From Candidatus Sumerlaeota bacterium (lineage in GTDB: Bacteria; UBP6; UBA1177), in NCBI GenBank assembly GCA_007136595.1, contig SLGQ01000347.1, positions 1 to 7,956 of the forward strand: a stretch of DNA of 7,956 bases, given 5' to 3'. A program made the position numbers and the translations under genes. The notes below the pieces were generated by a model. That model did no database searches. It saw only the letters and a list, made by a program, of their open reading frames with translations, and had not been told where the DNA came from. Below, one piece after another: positions 1 to 5,351 of the stretch (position 1 is its first letter; the number at the start of each line of letters is the position of its first letter).

Positions 1-515
1 ATGAAATATTTCAGTTTAAAGTAATGCAGTTTGGGAGAATAACTGATAGCTGAAGGATTTAATACTTCGATACCTTTCTTTGCCAGTTCTTCCGTTACCA
101 TTCCTGCAAAAGTTTCTCCATAGGAATATCCCACACCCTCAACAAAACTGTCACCTATCAGAACAAACCTTCTCCCAGTTTTTTTGAGTGAAACTTTTCT
201 TGGTTCAAAATCTATGAAACTTAGCGAATTTGTATATAAAGGGTAAAGATTTTCATAGTTGCTGCCCCATCTTGTTTCTGTTGAAACAAAAGATTTAAGT
301 CCATGATGGTAGTAATAGTGATCAATTCTGAATTCGTGAACATCTGAATAAACTATGGCGGTGGAATCAAATGCCGAAAACAGTAAAAGAAGAACAATAA
401 CATTGATTGATACTGTTTTTAATGTCGCAGAGATCTTCCTGAACTTAACAAGTATTATAAAAAGTGCCGCAAATACAAGCGACATGTAGAAAAAAGGACT
501 TCCTAACAAAAACAT
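1..515 (-). CDS. Membrane-anchored SGNH/GDSL-type hydrolase, N-terminal part (cut by window edge)
   Basis: The open frame gives 171 residues and runs off the left edge, so the C-terminal part with the expected Asp-x-x-His of the catalytic triad is not visible. Two hydrophobic segments lie near residues 8-24 and 36-54. After them comes a region with the pattern YYYHHGLK (68-74) and YTNSLSFID (94-102), then block I of SGNH hydrolases, FVLIGDSFVEGVG (117-129), where Ser123 is the predicted nucleophile. The region around residues 151-171 (VLNPSAISYSPKLHYFKLKY) fits the block II area of this family. Known relatives are envelope esterases or O-acyltransferase partners acting on sugars; the substrate here is unknown. 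The first ATG follows an in-frame stop at 522-524 but has no clear ribosome binding site, so the ATG at residue 11 (485) is an alternative start. It lies 46 bases behind the surface-protein gene on the same strand and is probably cotranscribed. Confidence 0.8.
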   Translation of the reverse strand, partial: MFLLGSPFFYMSLVFAALFIILVKFRKISATLKTVSINVIVLLLLFSAFDSTAIVYSDVHEFRIDHYYYHHGLKSFVSTETRWGSNYENLYPLYTNSLSFIDFEPRKVSLKKTGRRFVLIGDSFVEGVGYSYGETFAGMVTEELAKKGIEVLNPSAISYSPKLHYFKLKYF

Positions 516-540
516 GAAAATTTATTTATCACAAAAATAA

Positions 541-558
541 TATTTTTCCAGAAAAATC
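541..558 (-). terminator. Weak AT-rich hairpin with T-rich tract after the surface-protein gene
   Basis: A perfect 7-bp inverted repeat, ATTTTTC (542-548) and GAAAAAT (551-557), has only two bases between its arms; more realistically it is a 6-bp stem with a 4-base loop. On the minus strand it is followed by ATTATTTTTGT. It lies between the stop of the surface-protein gene and the start of the SGNH gene. It could be a weak or attenuating terminator, but the stem has almost no G-C pairs, so it may be only AT-rich spacer. Confidence 0.25.
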
Positions 559-561
559 GTT

Positions 562-2379
562 CTAAAAAATAATTGTGCATGCACATGCTGTTTCGTCATA
601 TATTTCTTCAGACTCATTATTCTGATCTTCACTGTCTGAAGGGAGATCGCTCTCTTTGTCACTTTCTTCGCTGTCCCCGGGATCTTCGTTGTTATCCTCA
701 GGCTGTTCAACATCAACCGTCCCGTCGCAGGACATACTTTCTTCTGTGTATAGCTCGATAATATTTTCATCGCAATCAAAATCAACAGCTGTTCTTAAAG
801 GAAGTCCCTTGTTTGAACGGTAGGCATTTTCAACTCCTCCTGATTTTTCATCATATATTAGAGCTATGTTGGAAAACATGGCATGTTTAGGAGGGCTTTG
901 CGGCTCAACTTTAAAGCGGACAAGAATACTTTCACAGTTCCCCGGACCTTGACATATCTCAAGAGTATCAGCAACTTTAAGTCCATAAGCAAGAGGTGTG
1001 TTGCCGGAAATATCATCAACAGGTTCATAACATTTGCCGGTTCCTGTTCTGTCTATCTGTGTTGATCCGGGAACATATCTCAGTTCAACGGGTATTAGAT
1101 CTTTAACTTCAACATTTACAGCAGGCTCATGTCCGTGATTTTCGATCCTTATTTCATAATAAAAAGGTCTGTCGTCACAAACAAGGTTGGGGTCACTGCT
1201 TTGTGAATAAACAAATTTTTCATTGGCACCTGGAATATCAAAAGCTGGAAGTCTGGTGTCAACGGAAAGGACAACATAGTTGGTAAGAATAATATCCGCC
1301 CCTGTTTTTATGAAAAAGTTGAACCATGTTGTTCCGTACTGAAGATGGGGGTTGATGAACCCGTCAGTAATATCAGGATCATAGTTTAGAAGAAAAGTGT
1401 TTATATCCATTGAAAGTTCCCTGATGCATTCCGAAGGTTCCCCTTTATAGTTGTAAGTACGGTATTTACTGTTAAAAGGTTGATCAAGAGGAATGCAGGC
1501 ATCAGGACCAACTTCTCCAAGTATTAAATTGCTGTGGGCAAACTCACCTATCATTTCAAGGCTTTCTGTTGCACTTGCCACATCATCTCCGTCCATTGTA
1601 ACAAATGAAACTTTTACTGTTGCCATTTCCGGAAGTTCAAAATTTGCGACATTTATCGGTTTTGCATTTGTTTTTGTATTACTATGCCAATCAAGTCCAT
1701 GATAAAGATAAAGTCTTTTTCTTGCGATCATAGGTGATCCGTAAATAAAAAGTATCTGCCACCCCCCGATCATTGAAGCACTGTTGCAATATCTGTGATT
1801 CGGTGCTTTGCTGCAATCCCATATATCTTCCACCCCTCTTACATGGTATTCCCCGTCCAGAGGAACAACTCCAAGGTCAGTGTCGCCTGTCTGGTAATCC
1901 ATCAGAATATCAGTGATATCAACTCTGTAAGTGTAGTAATAGTAGCCGCTTCTATGGTATGAATCAAATTCAAGAGATGCCGGAGTAAAGCTGTTTCCGT
2001 GAACAGATGCTGTAATGGTATGATCTGAACCGTCAGGCAAGGTGAGTATCACCTCGTTATCGGTAAGCATTGCGGGATCCCGGTCGTCAACCGATGCAAA
2101 CCAGACTAAAAGAGCCTTTTCTATTATAGCATCAGGAGGAAGGTCATCTTTTTTGAGGATCCCTGTTGTTCCCTCTATCCCAAGACTTGTATCTCCGGCA
2201 GGCTCATACATTTCAGGACCGAATACACCTGTATTTGCAAGTAAAGATTTGCCGAGAATGAAATAATCGAAAGCTCCCTCAAAAACAAGTTCGGGGTAGG
2301 GGGTCATTGGAGCGGAAAATATATTTGCTGTCAAAAACAACAGCAAAAAAGGCAAGATCGACTTTTTTAATAAGTTCAT
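562..2379 (-). CDS. Secreted surface protein with DUF11-like domain and acidic CxC-containing C-terminal tail
   Basis: This 605-residue protein starts with a classical signal peptide: MNLLKKS, a hydrophobic core at 8-20, and probable cleavage after Ala23 in NIFSA. Residues about 85-230 carry the pattern KALLVWFAS, YTYRVDITDIL, GEYHVRGV, GGWQILFIYGSP and KRLYLYHGLDW. This resembles the DUF3344-like beta-rich region found in bacterial surface proteins, often next to DUF11. Residues about 400-530 look like a DUF11 domain: YYEIRIENHGHEPAVNVEVK, then DLIPVELRYVPGST. Ten cysteines in the body (189, 198, 295, 318, 401, 450, 476, 482, 536, 551) suggest disulfides outside the cytoplasm. Residues 557-597 are very rich in Asp, Glu, Ser and Asn. 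The last residues are ACACTIIF, with Cys599 and Cys601. AGGGAG six bases before the ATG supports the start. No enzyme motif is seen; a structural or adhesive role is inferred. It lies 20 bases behind the UbiA-like gene. Confidence 0.88.
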   Translation of the reverse strand: MNLLKKSILPFLLLFLTANIFSAPMTPYPELVFEGAFDYFILGKSLLANTGVFGPEMYEPAGDTSLGIEGTTGILKKDDLPPDAIIEKALLVWFASVDDRDPAMLTDNEVILTLPDGSDHTITASVHGNSFTPASLEFDSYHRSGYYYYTYRVDITDILMDYQTGDTDLGVVPLDGEYHVRGVEDIWDCSKAPNHRYCNSASMIGGWQILFIYGSPMIARKRLYLYHGLDWHSNTKTNAKPINVANFELPEMATVKVSFVTMDGDDVASATESLEMIGEFAHSNLILGEVGPDACIPLDQPFNSKYRTYNYKGEPSECIRELSMDINTFLLNYDPDITDGFINPHLQYGTTWFNFFIKTGADIILTNYVVLSVDTRLPAFDIPGANEKFVYSQSSDPNLVCDDRPFYYEIRIENHGHEPAVNVEVKDLIPVELRYVPGSTQIDRTGTGKCYEPVDDISGNTPLAYGLKVADTLEICQGPGNCESILVRFKVEPQSPPKHAMFSNIALIYDEKSGGVENAYRSNKGLPLRTAVDFDCDENIIELYTEESMSCDGTVDVEQPEDNNEDPGDSEESDKESDLPSDSEDQNNESEEIYDETACACTIIF

Positions 2380-2385
2380 GTTTTT

Positions 2386-2391
2386 CTCCCT
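2386..2391 (-). promoter_or_regulatory. Ribosome binding site of the surface-protein gene
   Basis: AGGGAG on the minus strand lies six bases before the ATG at 2379, inside the 20-base gap after the UbiA-like gene. It fixes the start at the ATG that gives a complete signal peptide. Confidence 0.75.
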
Positions 2392-2399
2392 GAATTATA

Positions 2400-3260
2400 T
2401 TAAAAAACAAGTTTAAGCACCAAAAAAGAGATCCCGGAAATAAAATATACTCCGCGATAAAAAGATCTTTCTTTTATAAACCTTTCCGTTGTAAGCTCGT
2501 TCTTCAGGAATATCTGCCTGTATAACAGGTGTGTTATTCCGGCTAATGCAAAAGGAATGCAGTGAAGCGGGTCGGCAACTCCTGAAAATATTAAAATAAC
2601 CATATATATTGTTGCCGCCAGAAACATGAAAAAAGATAATTTTTCCCAGATTTTTTTGCCGAAATATACTGCCCCTGTATTTATTTTCATTTGTTTGTCA
2701 GATTCATAGTCGATCAGTTCATGATTTATGTGTCCTGAAGCGAAAAGGATAGCAAAATATATTGATATAAGAAGCGACTCCAAAGAAAAATTTTCAATTA
2801 TGATGTATCCCATGTGAAAGTGTATTATCTGTCCGGCAAAATGTACCATTGTACCCAAAACAGGCTTGTACTTAAGTCCTTTGCCAGGGAAAGAATATAA
2901 AAACCAGATGAAAAAGCTTAGAGTTGAAAGAAAAACGAGCTTTAAGTCTATCAAAAAGAAAAAAACTATAAAAAGGAAAATGAATAATAAAAGTGTAGAT
3001 ATGAAAAAAATCTTTTTTTCAGATCCGAGATCCTTTTTCAGCCTTTCATTTTTTTCATCTTCTCTGATCCCTGAAAGAGCATTGAAAGAATAAATAGCTG
3101 AAGAGAGAAAAAAGATCGCTATCACAAAAAGAAAAGAGTTTATGCCAAACAACTGTTCCGGTGCAGAAAATGCAAAAAGAATTCCTGTTGCAGGGAATCC
3201 AAGCATCATTGTAACTTCAGCACTTCTTGCTGCTTTTAAGTACTTAAAGATTTTTTTCAA
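2400..3260 (-). CDS. UbiA-family prenyltransferase homologue, integral membrane
   Basis: The 286-residue protein is strongly hydrophobic, with about eight or nine membrane segments (roughly 19-32, 41-58, 84-103, 107-124, 136-154, 160-176, 207-226, 233-248, 268-285). Three features point to UbiA: the YSFPGKGLKYKPVLG stretch (122-136), matching the loop before the central helices; the second Asp-rich region with Asp184 and Asp188, followed by KINTGAVYFG (192-201); and N60-ALSGIRE-D68 at the place of the first Asp-rich motif. UbiA enzymes transfer prenyl chains to aromatic or other acceptors (quinones, heme O, lipids), using Mg2+ bound by both Asp motifs. Here two motif-1 aspartates are replaced (Ala61, Gly64), so the substrate is uncertain and activity may be altered. 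The start is TTG: an in-frame TAA lies 12 bases upstream and AAGGTG is correctly spaced. It is probably cotranscribed with the cytochrome b5-like gene 34 bases upstream. Confidence 0.82.
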   Translation of the reverse strand: MKKIFKYLKAARSAEVTMMLGFPATGILFAFSAPEQLFGINSFLFVIAIFFLSSAIYSFNALSGIREDEKNERLKKDLGSEKKIFFISTLLLFIFLFIVFFFLIDLKLVFLSTLSFFIWFLYSFPGKGLKYKPVLGTMVHFAGQIIHFHMGYIIIENFSLESLLISIYFAILFASGHINHELIDYESDKQMKINTGAVYFGKKIWEKLSFFMFLAATIYMVILIFSGVADPLHCIPFALAGITHLLYRQIFLKNELTTERFIKERSFYRGVYFISGISFLVLKLVF

Positions 3261-3267
3261 ATCGAAA

Positions 3268-3273
3268 CACCTT
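3268..3273 (-). promoter_or_regulatory. Ribosome binding site selecting a TTG start for the UbiA-like gene
   Basis: AAGGTG on the minus strand lies seven bases before TTG (3260-3258). An in-frame TAA overlaps the upstream side of this site, and the next in-frame ATG is residue 18. The TTG is therefore the best start, and starting there keeps the short basic N-terminus (MKKIFKYLKAAR) before the first membrane helix. Confidence 0.75.
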
Positions 3274-3294
3274 TATGATCTCAAGATAAGAAAG

Positions 3295-3621
3295 TTATTT
3301 CTTTTCCAGCCTTCCAACTATCGCCATCTTTTTCAGGACACTGTTTCCATGGGGTGATTTGCGAAGCATTCCTGATAGATCATTTCCCGCTCTCAATCCT
3401 CTTTTGTGTCTTCCGTTTCTCCACGAAGCATTGCCTGTTACATCATAAACGATACCATCAATAGCCACATATGCTTTGTTCCCTTTTCTGCCGTCAAACT
3501 GCGAAAGCTCCTCAACAGTGAACGATCTGTCGGGAACAGGTCTGTTGTCATCTGCAAAAAGTGAAGAGTAAATATAAAAAACAGAAAATGCAACTGCTGT
3601 AAAAAGAAAGATTTTTTTCAT
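3295..3621 (-). CDS. Exported cytochrome b5-like heme-binding domain protein
   Basis: With the start chosen here the protein has 108 residues. A signal peptide (MKKIFLF, hydrophobic core, SSLFA) is followed by a single small cytochrome b5-like domain. Typical family features, numbered from the upstream ATG at 3633, are FTVEELSQFDG (38-48), YVAIDGIVYDVTG (55-67), W71 with GRH around His76, AGNDL (82-86), SPHG with His95, and a closing VGRLE (106-110). His76 and His95 are the likely axial heme ligands by family analogy. Bacterial members with the W-x-N-G-x-H and S-P-H-G signatures are usually called predicted heme/steroid binding proteins. A second His often found near position 80 is Leu here. 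The role, perhaps periplasmic electron transfer or ligand binding, is inferred. It is the first gene of the minus-strand run, 34 bases before the UbiA-like gene. Starting at 3633 instead would add four residues. Confidence 0.85.
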   Translation of the reverse strand: MKKIFLFTAVAFSVFYIYSSLFADDNRPVPDRSFTVEELSQFDGRKGNKAYVAIDGIVYDVTGNASWRNGRHKRGLRAGNDLSGMLRKSPHGNSVLKKMAIVGRLEKK

Positions 3622-3626
3622 TGTTA

Positions 3627-3631
3627 TCCCC
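3627..3631 (-). promoter_or_regulatory. Ribosome binding site that decides the cytochrome b5-like start
   Basis: GGGGA on the minus strand lies five bases before the ATG at 3621. It overlaps the other in-frame ATG at 3633-3631, which itself has no purine-rich site in front of it. This favours the inner start, which gives a standard MKK signal peptide. Confidence 0.65.
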
Positions 3632-3668
3632 ATTTGACAGTTAAGTTAAAATAACCTTTTACGGAATT

Positions 3669-3696
3669 AGGATAACTTTTTATCAAAAGAATGCAA
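3669..3696 (-). promoter_or_regulatory. Candidate promoter for the minus-strand envelope genes
   Basis: On the minus strand, TTGCAT (3696-3691) and TATCCT (3674-3669) are separated by 16 bases. Each box matches the sigma70 consensus at four of six positions. Transcription would start near 3662, giving a leader of about 40 bases. The match is modest and the region is AT-rich, so another start site is possible. Confidence 0.35.
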
Positions 3697-3724
3697 TAAA
3701 TCTGAACTTTAACTTCATATTCTG

Positions 3725-3753
3725 TTGAAATGTTTTTAATAATATGCTATTAA
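3725..3753 (+). promoter_or_regulatory. Sigma70-type promoter of guaA with extended -10
   Basis: TTGAAA (3725-3730) and TATTAA (3748-3753) are separated by exactly 17 bases, and TG at 3745-3746 forms an extended -10 element. The predicted transcription start is near 3760, leaving a leader of about 40 bases. That is too short for a purine riboswitch, so no riboswitch is proposed. Confidence 0.65.
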
Positions 3754-3776
3754 CATAGCAGTTCACTTTTTTATGT

Positions 3777-3796
3777 GTTGATCGCTCAACTGGAGG
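3777..3796 (+). promoter_or_regulatory. Small hairpin abutting the guaA ribosome binding site
   Basis: GTTGA (3777-3781) and TCAAC (3786-3790) form a perfect 5-bp stem with the loop TCGC. The Shine-Dalgarno sequence TGGAGG (3791-3796) begins at the next base, followed by ACTT and the ATG. In the transcript the stem would sit directly upstream of the ribosome binding site without covering it. A stacking or stability role is possible; the stem is short and could be chance. Confidence 0.35.
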
Positions 3797-3800
3797 ACTT

Positions 3801-5336
3801 ATGGACAAGATACTCATCCTTGATTTCGGATCACAGTACAATCAGCTTATTGCCCGCAGAATCAGAGAAATGCATGTTTACTGCGAACTTCATCCCTATG
3901 ATGTCGGAATGGAGTTCATAAAAGATTTTAAACCGTCAGGGATCATTTTTTCCGGAGGTCCCAGCTCAGTCAATGACCCGGGAGCTCCCGATATTGATTC
4001 TTCAATATTTAAGCAGGGAATTCCTATTCTTGGAATATGTTACGGAATGCAGTTGCTTTCAGAAAGGCTTGGCGGAAAGCTTGAAAATGGAGGCAACAGG
4101 GAATATGGGAGAGCGATAGTTGAAAATCTTGCCCCCAAGTCACCCCTTTTCAGAAACATTTCAGATTCAACTCAAGTGTGGATGAGCCACAGTGATCATG
4201 TTTCAAAACTTCCTTACGGTTTTTATCCCATAGCTAAAACTGAATCGATACCTTTTGCCGCGATAGGTAACGATGATGAAAGGATATATGGAGTACAATT
4301 CCACCCCGAAGTTGTACATACAACTGAAGGCAGCAGGATGTTATATAACTTTATTTTTGATGTCTGCGGAATAAAAGCAGACTGGAAAATGGAAAATTAT
4401 ATCGAAAGAGCTGTTGCAAATATAAAAGAAAAGGTGGGGGAGAACAAAGTGGTTCTCGGTTTGTCGGGCGGAGTGGATTCATCAGTAACTGCTGCTCTGT
4501 TGGCTCGTTCAATAGGGAAAAATCTTTTTGCAATATTTGTAGATCACGGACTGCTTAGAAAAAATGAAAGAGAGGAAGTTGAGAAAAATTTCAAGGATAT
4601 GGTTAATCTTATTGTTGTTGATGCTTCAAAAGAGTTCCTTTCAAACCTTGAAGGGGTTTTTGACCCTGAACAAAAAAGAAAAATAATCGGAAAAACCTTT
4701 ATTGATGTATTTGAAAGGGAATCTGAAAAACTTAAAGATGTGAAGTTTCTTGCTCAGGGGACAATTTATCCGGATGTTATTGAAAGTTCAAACAGTTCAA
4801 AAAAAGGTCCGTCATCAGTTATAAAAAGCCACCATAATGTAGGGGGACTTCCCGAAGATATGAAACTTGATCTTGTGGAGCCGCTCAGAGATCTCTTCAA
4901 AGATGAAGTAAGGGAACTCGGCCTTAAACTGGGACTCCCCGAAAACCTTATAAAAAGGCACCCTTTCCCCGGTCCGGGACTTGCTGTCAGAATACTTGGT
5001 GAAATAACTGCTGAAAAATGTGACATACTTAAAGATGCGGATCACATTTTTATAGAAGAAATAAGAAAAGCGGGACTGTATGATGATATTGCACAGGCTT
5101 TTGTAGTTCTTCTTCCGGTAAAAACCGTTGGAGTCATGGGTGACAACAGAACTTATGAATTCGTTGTTTCTTTAAGGGCTGTCCAGACAGATGATTTTAT
5201 GACTGCCGATTGGTATGATTTCGATCATGGTTTCCTTAAAAAAGTGAGTTCAAGAATAATAAATGAAGTGAAAAGAGTTAACAGGGTGGTTTATGATATA
5301 AGTTCCAAACCCCCTGCTACAATTGAATGGGAGTAA
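3801..5336 (+). CDS. guaA: GMP synthase (glutamine-hydrolysing)
   Basis: The protein converts XMP, ATP and glutamine to GMP in the last step of guanine nucleotide synthesis, in the cytoplasm. At 511 residues it has the usual bacterial length and domain order. The class I glutamine amidotransferase domain (about 1-190) has the LDFGSQYNQLIARR opening, the nucleophile elbow GICYGMQ with Cys80, and the FHPE motif with His168 and Glu170 completing the triad. The ATP pyrophosphatase domain follows, with the PP-loop LSGGVDSS (221-228) and the FVDHGLLRKNE segment (246-256). The C-terminal dimerisation domain contains RHPFPGPGLAVRILGE (386-401) and ends in KPPATIEWE, the standard GuaA terminus. No key residue is missing. 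The start is set by GGAGG four bases before the ATG and by the conserved N-terminus. It has its own promoter and probably cotranscribes the TPR gene 15 bases downstream. Confidence 0.98.
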   Translation: MDKILILDFGSQYNQLIARRIREMHVYCELHPYDVGMEFIKDFKPSGIIFSGGPSSVNDPGAPDIDSSIFKQGIPILGICYGMQLLSERLGGKLENGGNREYGRAIVENLAPKSPLFRNISDSTQVWMSHSDHVSKLPYGFYPIAKTESIPFAAIGNDDERIYGVQFHPEVVHTTEGSRMLYNFIFDVCGIKADWKMENYIERAVANIKEKVGENKVVLGLSGGVDSSVTAALLARSIGKNLFAIFVDHGLLRKNEREEVEKNFKDMVNLIVVDASKEFLSNLEGVFDPEQKRKIIGKTFIDVFERESEKLKDVKFLAQGTIYPDVIESSNSSKKGPSSVIKSHHNVGGLPEDMKLDLVEPLRDLFKDEVRELGLKLGLPENLIKRHPFPGPGLAVRILGEITAEKCDILKDADHIFIEEIRKAGLYDDIAQAFVVLLPVKTVGVMGDNRTYEFVVSLRAVQTDDFMTADWYDFDHGFLKKVSSRIINEVKRVNRVVYDISSKPPATIEWE

Positions 5337-5340
5337 GCCC

Positions 5341-5345
5341 GGAGG
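5341..5345 (+). promoter_or_regulatory. Ribosome binding site of the TPR-protein gene
   Basis: GGAGG lies six bases before the ATG at 5352, in the 15-base gap after the guaA stop codon. The strong site and tight spacing support translation from a shared guaA transcript. Confidence 0.75.
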
Positions 5346-5351
5346 TTACAA

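Noticed and set aside
522..785. Overlapping minus-strand frame beside the surface protein's C-terminus, possibly a frameshifted tail with a lost membrane anchor
   Set aside because: Reading past the T-run before the stop in either alternative frame yields mixed hydrophobic and charged residues, without a convincing transmembrane helix and basic end. The annotated frame has a plausible natural stop.
573..2266. Several short plus-strand frames within the surface-protein gene
   Set aside because: All are antisense to a well-supported gene, lack ribosome binding sites and show no recognisable domain.
3645..3655. Palindrome GTTA-AAA-TAAC upstream of the cytochrome b5-like gene
   Set aside because: Only four bases per arm with no second copy nearby; too short to support a regulator site.
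3623..3676. Inverted repeat GTTATCC (3623-3629) and GGATAAC (3670-3676) in the divergent region, considered as an operator
   Set aside because: The arms are 40 bases apart, one lies in the candidate ribosome binding region and the other in the candidate -10 box, and 7-base matches are expected by chance in AT-rich DNA.
3754..3800. Purine riboswitch or long attenuator before guaA
   Set aside because: Only about 40 bases separate the predicted transcription start from the ATG, too short for a purine aptamer, and no terminator-like hairpin with a T-run is present.
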